Source: an uncultured Pelagibacteraceae bacterium
Lineage (GTDB): Bacteria > Pseudomonadota > Alphaproteobacteria > Pelagibacterales > Pelagibacteraceae
Assembly (NCBI GenBank): GCA_902592935.1
Contig: CACJGD010000001.1
Span: 31,337-95,336 of the forward strand
Direction: 5' to 3'
DNA length: 64,000 bases
The notes beneath the pieces were generated by a model. The model was not told where the DNA came from. It ran no database searches and was given only the letters and a program-made list of their open reading frames with translations. How positions within the stretch are numbered: the first letter of the stretch is position 1; the number at the start of each line of letters is the position of its first letter. The translations under genes and the position numbers were made by a program. Positions 1-10,260 of this stretch are shown in pieces.

Positions 1-2
1 CT

Positions 3-332
3 GATTTTGGGTGCTCAACTAAAAAAATATACTCTGCTGTTCGAAAGTATACAAAATCAAAGTATAACAAACCTAAAAAAAACATGTTTGGAGTAAAATA
101 TTTGATTGATCAACAAAATGCCCTTGAATTAGTAGCACTTAAAAAATATCCAAAACTTAAAAAAATAAAGTTGTTTTTAGAGAGTATTAATAATCCATTA
201 TTCGTAAGAATGACTGGTTCAGGATCAACAATTGTTGCCTATTATAATTCATTAAAGAGTTGTAAATTGGCAAAAGCTAAATTTAAAAGAAAATATAAAA
301 ATTATTGGTGTGTTACAGCAAAAACTATATGA
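3..332 (+). CDS. ispE: 4-diphosphocytidyl-2-C-methyl-D-erythritol kinase, C-terminal part (5' end outside window)
   Basis: Frame is open from base 3 through the listed ATG at 84; GHMP-kinase C-terminal motif 'RMTGSGSTIVAYY'. Confidence 0.75.
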   Translation, partial: DFGCSTKKIYSAVRKYTKSKYNKPKKNMFGVKYLIDQQNALELVALKKYPKLKKIKLFLESINNPLFVRMTGSGSTIVAYYNSLKSCKLAKAKFKRKYKNYWCVTAKTI

Positions 333-365
333 ATTTTATATTTTTATGTTATAGGAAGCTAGTAT

Positions 366-439
366 TGGGGCGTAGCCAAGCGGTAAGGCACGGGTTTTTG
401 GTACCTGCATCCTAGGTTCGAATCCTAGCGCCCCAGCCA
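366..439 (+). tRNA. tRNA-Gln(TTG)
   Basis: Full cloverleaf: acceptor tggggcg/cgcccca, anticodon loop ttttggt, T-loop ttcgaat, encoded CCA. Confidence 0.95.
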
Positions 440-442
440 TTT

Positions 443-1717
443 ATGAAAAATTTTTTAGATAAATTTTTTTCCCGATCAAAAAATCTTGATTATATCAGTC
501 AAAATTTAAAACAAATTACTTTAACAACACCTGCAAATAAAATTTTTGAAGCAATTAATAATTTTTCAGAGAAAAGTGAAATCAGATATGTGGGTGGATG
601 TGTAAGAAAAGTGATAAAAAAAGAAAATGTTGATGATATTGACCTAGCAACAAATCTAACACCTCTGGAAGTATGTGAGGCTCTTAAAAACAAACAAATA
701 AGTTATTACGAAACAGGTATTGAACATGGAACTATAACTGTAATAATTGACGAATATAAATTTGAAATTACTTCTTTAAGGAAGGACATCTCAACTGACG
801 GTAGGCATGCTGTAGTAGAATTTTCTTTGGATTGGAAGGAAGATGCTTCTAGAAGGGATTTTACTATCAATTCTATTTATGCAGATGGCGATGGTAATTT
901 ATTTGATCCATTTAACGGTAAAAAAGATTTAGAGGAGGGTTATATTAATTTTATTGGTAATGCGGAAAAAAGAATTCAAGAGGATTATTTACGTATTTTA
1001 AGGTATTTAAGATTTTATTTAAATTACTCAAATCGTAAGCACCAGTCAGAAATAATAAAAAATATAAAAAAAAATATTGATGGAATTTCAAATATATCAT
1101 CTGAAAGGTTAATTGATGAACTAAAAAAAATAACGAGTTCAAATGGATTTTTAAAACTGTTTAAAGATAAAGAAAGTTTAGAACTAATAGAAATAATTTT
1201 CCCTCAATTAAAGAATATTAAAAATTTTAAAAAACAAAATTCTTATGCTACAGAGAACTTTTTAAAAATTGACTTTATATTCTTAATTGCGCTTTTAGTA
1301 ATTGATGGAACTGATAATGCCGATTATTTTCTTTATAAATTTAAAATATCCAACAAAGATAAGAAAAGATTAAAATTGATAGATCTTTTTTATAGAGAAA
1401 GAGTAACTCTAAACAATTTTACAGAGAAAAATTTGAATAATTTTTTTTATTTTAATGGGCGACAGGCTGTAATAGATATAATTAATTTTAAAATTTTTAC
1501 CTCAAACAAAGTAGAAAAAAAACTAATCAAACTATTAGATACTTATAAAGATAAAGTAATTCCAACTTTACCAATAGGAGCTGATCTATTGATGTCTAAA
1601 TTTCAAATTCCTGAGGGTAAAACTTTAGGTAATAAATTAAAAAAGATCGAAGAAACTTGGGTTCAAAACGGATTTCAAATTTCAGATAAGCAAGTACAAC
1701 AAATAGTTAAAAGTTAA
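443..1717 (+). CDS. cca: CCA tRNA nucleotidyltransferase / poly(A) polymerase family
   Basis: N-terminal 'RYVGGCVRKVIKKENVDDIDLATNLTP' nucleotidyltransferase motif and 'SRRDFTINSIYAD'. Confidence 0.9.
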   Translation: MKNFLDKFFSRSKNLDYISQNLKQITLTTPANKIFEAINNFSEKSEIRYVGGCVRKVIKKENVDDIDLATNLTPLEVCEALKNKQISYYETGIEHGTITVIIDEYKFEITSLRKDISTDGRHAVVEFSLDWKEDASRRDFTINSIYADGDGNLFDPFNGKKDLEEGYINFIGNAEKRIQEDYLRILRYLRFYLNYSNRKHQSEIIKNIKKNIDGISNISSERLIDELKKITSSNGFLKLFKDKESLELIEIIFPQLKNIKNFKKQNSYATENFLKIDFIFLIALLVIDGTDNADYFLYKFKISNKDKKRLKLIDLFYRERVTLNNFTEKNLNNFFYFNGRQAVIDIINFKIFTSNKVEKKLIKLLDTYKDKVIPTLPIGADLLMSKFQIPEGKTLGNKLKKIEETWVQNGFQISDKQVQQIVKS

Positions 1718-2211
1718 ATATATTTTACGTCTTTAATTTCAAAATTTTTTACACCTGAGGGTGTATTTATTTCAACTAAATCACTTTTATTTTTTCCAAT
1801 CAAACCTTTGCTAATTGGTGATTGAAAGAAAATTAGTTTTTGTTTTAAATCTGCCTCATCTCTTCCAACAATTTTATAATTAATTTTTTCACCAGTATCT
1901 AAATCTTCTAAATAAACTGTAGATCCAAAAATTACTTTTCCTTCATTATTTAGTTTTGTAATGTCGATAACATTTGCTCTTGCAATAATGTCGTTAATTT
2001 CAGTTATTCTTCCCTCGTTATGAGATTGTTCTTCTTTAGCTGCATGATATTCAGCATTTTCTTTAAGGTCACCATGGGATCTTGCTTCAGAAATGGCAGC
2101 GACTATTTTAGGTCTTTTTTTTTCTTTTAAAAAAACTAATTCTTCTTTTAGCTTATTTAATCCGTTTAATGTTATTGGTTCTTTATCCATTTTTTTATTT
2201 CCATTTTGCAA
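1714..2211 (-). CDS. greA: Transcription elongation factor GreA
   Basis: GreA coiled-coil 'GLNKLKEELVFLKEKKRPKIVAAISEARSHGDLKENAEYHAAKEEQ'. Confidence 0.95.
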   Translation of the reverse strand: MQNGNKKMDKEPITLNGLNKLKEELVFLKEKKRPKIVAAISEARSHGDLKENAEYHAAKEEQSHNEGRITEINDIIARANVIDITKLNNEGKVIFGSTVYLEDLDTGEKINYKIVGRDEADLKQKLIFFQSPISKGLIGKNKSDLVEINTPSGVKNFEIKDVKYI

Positions 2212-3022
2212 TCGGAGGTAATGACATTAAAATTCCTTCAACATTACCACCAGTTTGCAGCCCAAATTTCGTTCCTCTATCATAGAGCAAATTAAATTCT
2301 GCGTATCGACCTCTTTTAATATACTGAAACTCTTTATCTTTTAAAGTCCATTTTCTTTTTATTTTTTTTTTAATTATTTCATTAAATAGGATTTGAAATG
2401 TAACACCAACATCTCTGACAAATTTAAAGTCATTTTCAAAATTATCATTTTTATAGTCAAAAAAGATTCCACCTATGCCTCTTGCCTCTTTCCTATGAGG
2501 TAGATAAAAATATTCATCACACCATTTTTTATATTTTTTATAATAATTTTTATTATGTCTATCGCACATTGCTTTTAAAATTTTGTGAAAATTTTTTCTC
2601 TCTTTTTCATCCTTTATTGCTGGGGTTACATCCATTCCCCCACCAAACCAATTCTTTGTTGTAGAAATAAATCTGGTATTAAAATGCATTGCAGGAATAT
2701 GAGGATTTTGCATATGCATAACTATTGATATCCCTGATGCCCAAAATCTAGGATCCTTACTTGCGCCTGGTATGTTCTTTTGAAATTGCTTAGGAAATTT
2801 TCCATAAACTTTTGAAAAATTTACTCCTACTTTTTCAAAAATGTTTCCATTCTTAAGGATTCTATACTCGCCACCACCTTCATCTTTTGTATTGCTTCTT
2901 TTCCAAGAAGTTGATTGAAAATTTAATTTGTTTTTTTCAATTTTTAAAATGTCGTCGCATATTGCATTTTGCAATAGCTTAAACCAATTACTAGCCAAGT
3001 CTTTTTTGATTGAGATATCCAT
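2195..3022 (-). CDS. hemF: Oxygen-dependent coproporphyrinogen III oxidase
   Basis: Typical HemF sequence 'FGGGMDVTP', 'GIGGIFFDY', 'RGRYAEFNLLYDRGTKFGLQTGGNVEGILMSLPP'. Confidence 0.95.
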   Translation of the reverse strand: MDISIKKDLASNWFKLLQNAICDDILKIEKNKLNFQSTSWKRSNTKDEGGGEYRILKNGNIFEKVGVNFSKVYGKFPKQFQKNIPGASKDPRFWASGISIVMHMQNPHIPAMHFNTRFISTTKNWFGGGMDVTPAIKDEKERKNFHKILKAMCDRHNKNYYKKYKKWCDEYFYLPHRKEARGIGGIFFDYKNDNFENDFKFVRDVGVTFQILFNEIIKKKIKRKWTLKDKEFQYIKRGRYAEFNLLYDRGTKFGLQTGGNVEGILMSLPPIAKWK

Positions 3023-3023
3023 T

Positions 3024-3497
3024 TTATATTAATTCTATTTGTCGTAAACTTTCTGCCAAAACAATGGCAACAGATGATGCAATATTAAGAGATCTTACTT
3101 GGTTTTTCATTGGTATTTTTAAACGATTTTTTATTAATTTATGAACCTTTTCGGGTACTCCAGCACTTTCTCTTCCAAACAAAATAGTATCATCGGTCTT
3201 AAATTTAAATTTGGTATAATTTATTGAACCCTTAGTTGTCATCAATACGATTCTTTGTTTCTTTTTTGCCTCAAAAAATTTTTCTGAACTTTGATAAAAT
3301 TCAATTTGACTATAGTCCATATAGTCCATAACTACTCTTTTAAAGCGTTTGTCTGATAATAGAAAGCCACATGGTTCAATTATTTCTAATTTAGCACCTA
3401 AACAAGCACAAGTTCTAATGATTGCAGCAGTATTCTGAGGTATATCAGGCTCATACAAAGCTATTTTGGGTCCTAAAATTGTTGAATTATGTGTCAT
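3024..3497 (-). CDS. trmL: tRNA (cytidine(34)-2'-O)-methyltransferase, SPOUT family
   Basis: 'ALYEPDIPQNTAAIIRTCACLGAKLEIIEPCGF' and 'LFGRESAGVPEKVH...RSLNIASSVAIVLAE'. Confidence 0.9.
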   Translation of the reverse strand: MTHNSTILGPKIALYEPDIPQNTAAIIRTCACLGAKLEIIEPCGFLLSDKRFKRVVMDYMDYSQIEFYQSSEKFFEAKKKQRIVLMTTKGSINYTKFKFKTDDTILFGRESAGVPEKVHKLIKNRLKIPMKNQVRSLNIASSVAIVLAESLRQIELI

Positions 3498-3589
3498 TCT
3501 TTCAGTAGTAAAATAATTATTTTATATTATATGAATTCGTATATTAACTATTTTAAATCAAAAAGTGATAATAACAAAAGCTACTAAAA

Positions 3590-4099
3590 GTGTCTGAAAA
3601 AAAAACAAAAAGACGAGACTTTTTATTTACAGCTACTACAGCTGTAGGAGCTGTTGGTGCGGCTGCAGTAGTATGGCCAATGATAGATCAAATGAATCCA
3701 GATGCTTCTGTTAAAGCATTAGCAAGCACAGAAGTTGATGTAAGTTCATTAACACCTGGAAATACTTTAACTGTTTTGTGGAGAGGTAAACCAGTATTTA
3801 TAAGAAGAAGAACTCAAGAAGAAATTGATGAAGCAAGAGCCGTAAAGATGGAGGAATTAATTCATCCTGAGAAAGATGAAGATAGAGCAAAAAATCCTGA
3901 GTGGCTTGTTATGTTAGGTGTATGTACCCACTTAGGTTGTGTACCTCTAAATGACAAAGGTGATTATAACGGATGGTTCTGTCCATGTCATGGATCGCAT
4001 TATGATACGTCTGGAAGAATAAGAAAAGGACCAGCACCTTGGAACATGGAAGTTCCCAAATATGAATTTGTAAATGCAAATACAATTAAAATTGGATAG
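3590..4099 (+). CDS. petA: Ubiquinol-cytochrome c reductase Rieske iron-sulfur subunit (GTG start)
   Basis: Tat-like N-terminus '[19 protein letters not shown]'; Rieske motifs 'CTHLGC' and 'CPCHGSHYD'. Confidence 0.96.
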   Translation: MSEKKTKRRDFLFTATTAVGAVGAAAVVWPMIDQMNPDASVKALASTEVDVSSLTPGNTLTVLWRGKPVFIRRRTQEEIDEARAVKMEELIHPEKDEDRAKNPEWLVMLGVCTHLGCVPLNDKGDYNGWFCPCHGSHYDTSGRIRKGPAPWNMEVPKYEFVNANTIKIG

Positions 4100-4107
4100 A
4101 GAAAATA

Positions 4108-5370
4108 ATGAGTGATCATGATTACAGACCAAAATCGAAAGTAGGACAATGGTTTAATGATCGATTGCCACTATTAACGCTTGCAAATCATTTAACTGAT
4201 TATCCAACTCCAAAAAACTTAAATTACTGGTGGACTTTTGGCGGAATATTAACTTTTTGTTTGATCACTCAAATTGTAACAGGACTAACACTTGCAATGC
4301 ATTATATTGCTCATGCCGACATGGCTTTCGAGAGTGTTGAGCATATTATGCGTGATGTTAACTATGGATGGTTAATTAGATATATTCATGCAAATGGTGC
4401 ATCAATGTTTTTTTTAGCCGTTTATATCCATATATTTAGATCTTTGTTTTACGGTTCTTATAAATCTCCAAGAGAAATAATATGGATTTTAGGAATAATA
4501 ATTTATTTATTAATGATGGCTGCAGCCTTTATGGGTTATGTGTTGCCATGGGGTCAAATGAGTTTTTGGGGAGCAACAGTTATTACAAATTTATTTAGCG
4601 CTATTCCTCTAGTAGGAGAGGGAATAGTTACTTGGTTATGGGGTGGCTATTCAGTTGACAACCCTACGTTAACTAGATTTTTTACTTTGCATTATTTAAT
4701 CCCATTTTTAATTTTAGGATTAGTTGTTTTACATATATGGGCTTTACATGTTCCAGGTAATAATAATCCAGTTGGAATAGATATTAAAAAACCTTCAAAG
4801 GATACAGTTCCATTTCATCCTTATATTGTTATTAAAGATGGTTTTGCTTTATTAATGTTTATGATTGTGTTTGCTTTCTTTGTATTTTATGCACCAAACA
4901 TTTTAGGACATGCAGACAATTATATAGAGGCTAACCCAATGGTAACACCTGCACACATTGTTCCTGAATGGTATTTGCTACCTTTTTATGCAATATTAAG
5001 ATCAGTTCCTGATAAATTACTAGGAGTTGTGGCCATGTTATCTGCAATATTAATCTTAGCAGTTTTACCTTGGTTAGATACCTCAAAAATTAGATCTGCA
5101 GTATTCAGACCTTTATATAGACAATTTTACTGGATACTTGTTGCAGACGTTTTGATACTTGGTTATGTAGGTGCAATGCCAGCTGAAGGACTTTACTTGT
5201 TGATAGCACGAGTTGCTACGGCGTATTACTTTTTGCATTTTTTAGTTATTCTTCCTGTTTTAGGTTTTAAAGAAAAAACGTTACCAGTGCCTCTAAGTAT
5301 TACTGAACCTGTTCTTGGTGGTTCACCAAATTTAGCTGCCGCCAGAAACAAAGAAAGTAAAATAGAATAA
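4108..5370 (+). CDS. petB: Ubiquinol-cytochrome c reductase cytochrome b
   Basis: '[23 protein letters not shown]' type motif, '[14 protein letters not shown]'; between petA and petC. Confidence 0.96.
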   Translation: MSDHDYRPKSKVGQWFNDRLPLLTLANHLTDYPTPKNLNYWWTFGGILTFCLITQIVTGLTLAMHYIAHADMAFESVEHIMRDVNYGWLIRYIHANGASMFFLAVYIHIFRSLFYGSYKSPREIIWILGIIIYLLMMAAAFMGYVLPWGQMSFWGATVITNLFSAIPLVGEGIVTWLWGGYSVDNPTLTRFFTLHYLIPFLILGLVVLHIWALHVPGNNNPVGIDIKKPSKDTVPFHPYIVIKDGFALLMFMIVFAFFVFYAPNILGHADNYIEANPMVTPAHIVPEWYLLPFYAILRSVPDKLLGVVAMLSAILILAVLPWLDTSKIRSAVFRPLYRQFYWILVADVLILGYVGAMPAEGLYLLIARVATAYYFLHFLVILPVLGFKEKTLPVPLSITEPVLGGSPNLAAARNKESKIE

Positions 5371-5371
5371 G

Positions 5372-6151
5372 GTGAAAAATTTATTTAAGTTATTTTCTAT
5401 AATAATCATAATTATTGCTTCAAATTCATATTCTTTAGCTGCTGAAAAGGTAGAATATTTAAAAACTGATTGGAGTTTTAAGGGTTTATTTGGAAAATTT
5501 GACAGATCTTCTCTTCAAAGAGGTTATCAAGTTTATACTGAAGTATGCGCCTCATGCCACTCGATGAAGTATTTAAGTTATAGAAATTTAGCAGAGCCAG
5601 GTGGGCCAGAATTTTCTGAAGCTCAAGCTAAAGCTATAGCAGCTTCATTTGAAGTAACTGATGGCCCAAATTCTGATGGTGAAATGTTTACAAGACCAGG
5701 TAAATTATCTGATAAATTTGTAATGCCATATGAAAATGTAAAAGCAGCTCAAGCAGCAAATGGGGGAGCTTATCCTCCTGATATGTCTGTTTTAGTAAAA
5801 GCAAGAGGTGGAGGTGTTGATTACATCTATTCCTTATTACAAGGATATGAAGAAGCTCCTAGCAACGTATCTTTAGATGATGGAGTTTATTATAATAAAT
5901 ATATGTATGGTAATAAAATTAGAATGGCTGCTCCATTAACTGATGGATTAGTAGAGTATGGTGATGGAACAAATGCATCAGTAGAACAGATGTCAAAAGA
6001 TGTAACGACCTTTTTAATGTGGTCTGCTGAACCTCATTTAGAAGCTAGACATCAGATGGGCTTTAAAGCAATTGTATATTTGATTATCCTTACTGTTTTG
6101 GTTTATTTTAGTATGAAAAAAATCTGGTCACGTGTTGAATCTGAAGTTTAA
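5372..6151 (+). CDS. petC: Cytochrome c1 (GTG start)
   Basis: Haem-binding 'EVCASCHSMKYLSYRNLAE', C-terminal membrane anchor; third gene of petABC. Confidence 0.95.
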   Translation: MKNLFKLFSIIIIIIASNSYSLAAEKVEYLKTDWSFKGLFGKFDRSSLQRGYQVYTEVCASCHSMKYLSYRNLAEPGGPEFSEAQAKAIAASFEVTDGPNSDGEMFTRPGKLSDKFVMPYENVKAAQAANGGAYPPDMSVLVKARGGGVDYIYSLLQGYEEAPSNVSLDDGVYYNKYMYGNKIRMAAPLTDGLVEYGDGTNASVEQMSKDVTTFLMWSAEPHLEARHQMGFKAIVYLIILTVLVYFSMKKIWSRVESEV

Positions 6152-7201
6152 TACGTCTCCATCTTTCACAACATAGTCTTTGCCCTCTAATCTCATTTTT
6201 CCGCTAGCTTTGGAATTTACCCATCCATCATTGGCTACGAAATCTTCATAAGATATAGTTTCGGCTCTAATAAAACCTTTTTCAAAATCTGTATGAATTT
6301 CTCCGGCAGCTTTAGGAGCGGTGCAATTTTTTTGTATAGTCCAAGCCCTTGTTTCTTCAGGTCCAGAGGTAAAATACGTATCAAGTCCTAAAATTTTATA
6401 TCCTTTTTGAATCAACTTACTCAGACCTGTCTCTTTTAAACCAATCATATCCATATAATTTTTTTTTTCATCTTCTGCTAATTCATTTATTTGGTTTTCT
6501 ATGTCTGCAGAAACAATTAGAGTGTTATCTTTTCCATATTTCTCTATAAAGTTTTTAGTGTATTTATTTCCATCTTGGACGCTTTGCTCATCTACATTAC
6601 AAACAAAAATCTTTGGTTTTATTGACAAAAGGCCACTTTGATTTAGTTGTTTTGTATCAAATTCAGATTTTACTATTGATATATCCTTGTCGTTATTAAT
6701 GCAGTCTAATGCAATCTCTAAAATCTTAAGCTGATCCTCGTCTATATTTTTTTTGTTATTTTTCTCAAGTCTTTTTTGAATAGATTCAAGGTCGGCTAGC
6801 ATCATTTCAGTTTCAATGATCTCAAAATCTCTTACAGGGTCAACGTCTGGATTAACATTTTGGATATCATCTGAGTCAAAGCATCTAATCATATGAATAA
6901 CTGCATCAACTTCTCTTATGTGAGATAGAAATTTGTTACCTAATCCCTCACCTTTAGAAGCACCTTTTACAAGACCAGCTATATCTACAAATGAAATAGT
7001 TGTATTAATTTTTTTTTTTGATTTTGAAACTTTTGATAATTTATTTAGTCTTTCATCTGGCACAGGTACTACTCCAACGTTAGGATCTATTGTACAGAAA
7101 GGAAAATTTGCAGCCTGAGCTTTACTAGAGCTTGTAAGAGCATTAAATAATGTAGACTTGCCCACATTAGGTAAACCAACAATTCCACATTTAAAACTCA
7201 T
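6128..7201 (-). CDS. ychF: Redox-regulated ATPase / Obg-like GTPase YchF
   Basis: 'GIVGLPNVGKSTLFNALTSS', 'FVDIAGLVKGASKGEGLGNKFLSHIREVDA'. Confidence 0.96.
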   Translation of the reverse strand: MSFKCGIVGLPNVGKSTLFNALTSSSKAQAANFPFCTIDPNVGVVPVPDERLNKLSKVSKSKKKINTTISFVDIAGLVKGASKGEGLGNKFLSHIREVDAVIHMIRCFDSDDIQNVNPDVDPVRDFEIIETEMMLADLESIQKRLEKNNKKNIDEDQLKILEIALDCINNDKDISIVKSEFDTKQLNQSGLLSIKPKIFVCNVDEQSVQDGNKYTKNFIEKYGKDNTLIVSADIENQINELAEDEKKNYMDMIGLKETGLSKLIQKGYKILGLDTYFTSGPEETRAWTIQKNCTAPKAAGEIHTDFEKGFIRAETISYEDFVANDGWVNSKASGKMRLEGKDYVVKDGDVLNFRFNT

Positions 7202-7761
7202 TATTTGTTATTTACAGTGCTAGAAAATAGATCTAATTTTTTTTCTATAAGTATCTCAATAGAATCTGTAATATTTTTTGTAATTTTTTCTAACCCAACC
7301 ATTTCGTCCTCATCGAAGTTTTGAAGAACAAAATCACTTACTTCCATATTATCTTTTGGTTTTCCTATGCCTATACGCACTCTTGAATAATCTTTACCAA
7401 TAAATTTATCTATAGATGCAATACCATTATGTCCTGCACTAGATCCTCCAAATTTTGCTTTTATTTTTCCAAAATCAACATCTAGATCATCATGAAATAC
7501 AATTACATCCTCAGCATCGATTTTAAAATATTCAATTAATTCTCTTATGCAAATTCCTGAATTATTCATAAATGTTAAGGGTTTTATTGCATAAACTTTT
7601 TGACCCCCAACATTACCAGTTGTAAGAAGTCCTTTGAATTTTGGTTTTTGTTTTGAAAGTCCAAATTTTTTATTAATCGCATCTATTATTTTGAAACCAA
7701 TATTATGTCTGTTGTTTTCACTGTCTGCGGTTGGATTACCTAATCCTACAAGTAGAAGCAT
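7201..7761 (-). CDS. pth: Peptidyl-tRNA hydrolase
   Basis: 'LLVGLGNPTADSENNRHNIGF', 'FHDDLDVDFGKIKAKFGGSSAGHNGIASI'. Confidence 0.95.
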   Translation of the reverse strand: MLLLVGLGNPTADSENNRHNIGFKIIDAINKKFGLSKQKPKFKGLLTTGNVGGQKVYAIKPLTFMNNSGICIRELIEYFKIDAEDVIVFHDDLDVDFGKIKAKFGGSSAGHNGIASIDKFIGKDYSRVRIGIGKPKDNMEVSDFVLQNFDEDEMVGLEKITKNITDSIEILIEKKLDLFSSTVNNK

Positions 7762-7800
7762 AAAATATTAATATTGGAGGATAAAATTCAAATTATAAAC

Positions 7801-8514
7801 TTATTTTTTTTCTTCAGCAGGCTTTTTATCTTCACCTTCTTTTTTCTCACCTTCAGTAGCTGGCTTATCTCCAGCTTCTGCTGCTGCCGCTTCTGCTCCT
7901 TCAGCACCTTCCCCTTCGGTTGCCTCAGCTTCAGCAGGTTTTTCTGGTTCTTTCATAACAGTCGGAGCTGCTAGAGTTGCAATTACAAAGTCTCTTCCCT
8001 GAATTGTAGGAGTCACTTCACTATCAAGGTTTATAGAAGAAATCTTAAAACTCTCTCCAATATCTACTCCATCAAGGTCAATAACTAGATTTTCAGGAAT
8101 CTTTTCACTTGGACATTTTAGTTCAACTTTTCTTCTTACTATGTTTAAAACTCCACCCCTTTTTAAACCAGGAGATTTTTCATGATTTAAAAATTTTACT
8201 GGTACTTCAATTCTAACTTTTATTCCTGTAACAATTCTTAGAAAGTCTACATGAATTGGATCGTCTGAAATAATGTCATATTTTATTTCTCTTGGAAGAA
8301 CTTTTTGAGGTTTTCCATCTACGTTTAAAGTTATGATGCTTGATAAAAAGTTTTCTTTCTCGATTTGTGTCTTAAGTATCTTCTTAGATATAGAAATCTT
8401 TTCGTTTTGAGCCTCACCGCCATAAATAATTGCAGGCACATCACCATTATCTCTGAGTGAATTTAGTTCACCTTTAGTTTTGGTCTTTCTGATATTAGCA
8501 TCTAATGAATTCAT
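7801..8514 (-). CDS. rplY: Ribosomal protein L25 (Ctc type) with low-complexity Ala/Glu/Gly/Lys C-terminal tail
   Basis: L25 N-terminal domain 'LNSLRDNGDVPAIIYGG' and TL5-type domain; immediately upstream of pth. Confidence 0.92.
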   Translation of the reverse strand: MNSLDANIRKTKTKGELNSLRDNGDVPAIIYGGEAQNEKISISKKILKTQIEKENFLSSIITLNVDGKPQKVLPREIKYDIISDDPIHVDFLRIVTGIKVRIEVPVKFLNHEKSPGLKRGGVLNIVRRKVELKCPSEKIPENLVIDLDGVDIGESFKISSINLDSEVTPTIQGRDFVIATLAAPTVMKEPEKPAEAEATEGEGAEGAEAAAAEAGDKPATEGEKKEGEDKKPAEEKK

Positions 8515-8559
8515 AAAAACAACGGTTTTTAGCCCAAGTTCCTTAATAACTCAAGGTTT

Positions 8560-9492
8560 TTATTTGAATAAATCTGATACGGAGGTTGAATTAGATATTC
8601 TTTTAATTGCTTCTCCCATAAGGCTCGAAATTGAGAGAACCTCAATGTTTTTAGCACCTTTAGTTCTACTGATGTTGTCAATAGTATCAGTAATAACTAA
8701 ATTTTTAATTACAGAATTTTTGATTTTTTTTACCGCTTCTCCACTCAGAACACCATGAGTTATATAAACGTAAACTTCTTTAGCACCTCTGTCTTTAAGA
8801 GCTTTAGCAGCGTTTACTATTGTTCCTCCAGAATCTATTATGTCATCAACAATTAAACAAGTTTTTCCTTTCACATCTCCTACTACATTCATTACCTGAG
8901 ATTGACCTGGTTTTGGTCTTCTTTTATCTACAATTGCTAATCCAGCATTTAAAAGTTTTCCAAGTGCTCTAGCTCTTTCTGTTCCTCCAACATCTGGAGC
9001 AACACAAATAAGATTTTTACTTTTTATCTTTTTTTTTGCATGTCTTGCAAAAATAGGTGTAGCAAATAAGTTATCAACTGGAATATCAAAGAAACCTTGT
9101 ATTTGTCCCGCATGCAAATCAACTGTGACAACTCTATCTGCTCCAGCTTTAGTTATCAAATTTGAAACTAATTTCGCAGATATCGAGGTTCTAGGCACTA
9201 CTTTTCTATCCTGTCTTGCGTAACCAAAATATGGAATTACAGCAGTTATATTTTTTGCAGAGGATCTTTTTAGTGCATCAATACATAATAAGAGTTCCAT
9301 TAAATTATCATTAGCTGGCGAAGATACAGATTGAATTATGAAAATACTATTTCCTCTAATATTCTCATTTATTTCAACATATATTTCTCCATCTGAAAAT
9401 TTTCTAATACTAGAATTTACTAGTTTAGATTTAAGATATTTTGCAATGCTCTTGCTTAAAGGTTTATTGCTGTTTCCGGATAATAATTTCAT
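8560..9492 (-). CDS. prs: Ribose-phosphate pyrophosphokinase
   Basis: '[24 protein letters not shown]' and PRPP loop '[14 protein letters not shown]'. Confidence 0.96.
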   Translation of the reverse strand: MKLLSGNSNKPLSKSIAKYLKSKLVNSSIRKFSDGEIYVEINENIRGNSIFIIQSVSSPANDNLMELLLCIDALKRSSAKNITAVIPYFGYARQDRKVVPRTSISAKLVSNLITKAGADRVVTVDLHAGQIQGFFDIPVDNLFATPIFARHAKKKIKSKNLICVAPDVGGTERARALGKLLNAGLAIVDKRRPKPGQSQVMNVVGDVKGKTCLIVDDIIDSGGTIVNAAKALKDRGAKEVYVYITHGVLSGEAVKKIKNSVIKNLVITDTIDNISRTKGAKNIEVLSISSLMGEAIKRISNSTSVSDLFK

Positions 9493-9501
9493 TAAAAAAA
9501 C

Positions 9502-10260
9502 CTAATTAAGCATAATTATTGAAATATTTCTACCATAATCATCATGATTTAGTCTTAAAGCTCTTCTAGCACTGAAGAAATTATTCTTAATATCGAATGT
9601 ATCAATATTAATAGTTTCAATATTTTTTATTTTGTTCTTTAAAAGACAAGATTTTACATAACTAGGTAAATCGAAATAAAGCCTTTTGTACTTAATTTTG
9701 AAAAATTTATTATTTTTTTTATCCTTTTTAATAAATTTTCTTTTAAAATCTTTTTTGACTTCATAATTTTTAGCTGAAATAGCTGGTCCAATAGCTGCAA
9801 TAATATTTTTAGGATTAGATCCTTTTTTGATCATAAATTGGATTACGTTACTAATTATATCTTTATATACACCTTTCCATCCAGCATGAATTGCAGCAAT
9901 AAAATTTTTTTTTTCATCACAGATTAAAATGGGTACACAGTCAGCAGTTAAAACACCAATAGGTGTATTTTTTTGGTTTGTAATTACTGCGTCTACTTTT
10001 GGTTTTGATTTAAATTTACTTTTTTCATTAATATAAACAAACTTATTACTATGAATTTGATGAAGTAAAAAAACATTTTTTGCAGTGCTTTTAATTTTTT
10101 TTTTAACTATTTGTAAATTCTTTTTAACATTTGAAGGATTATCTTTAGATCCAGGACCACAATTTAAACTTTTATAAATTTTTATAGATTTTCCACCGGT
10201 TTTATTGAAAAATCCATGCTTTACAATTTTAATTTTTGATAGTTTTTTTGATTTTATCAA
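9502..10260 (-). CDS. pgeF: Peptidoglycan editing factor PgeF / YfiH (multicopper polyphenol oxidase family)
   Basis: 'VLTADCVPILICD', 'AAIHAGWKGVYKDIISNVI', 'IGPAISAKNYEV'. Confidence 0.88.
   Translation of the reverse strand: MIKSKKLSKIKIVKHGFFNKTGGKSIKIYKSLNCGPGSKDNPSNVKKNLQIVKKKIKSTAKNVFLLHQIHSNKFVYINEKSKFKSKPKVDAVITNQKNTPIGVLTADCVPILICDEKKNFIAAIHAGWKGVYKDIISNVIQFMIKKGSNPKNIIAAIGPAISAKNYEVKKDFKRKFIKKDKKNNKFFKIKYKRLYFDLPSYVKSCLLKNKIKNIETINIDTFDIKNNFFSARRALRLNHDDYGRNISIIMLN

Noticed and set aside
7774-7974. Plus-strand 66-aa ORF rich in Phe/Ser/Cys
   Set aside because: Antisense of the low-complexity L25 tail; no family resemblance.
8515-8559. Possible terminator hairpin between prs and rplY
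   Set aside because: Pairing is short and imperfect (ccttgag...aagg) without a clear T-tract in the right orientation.
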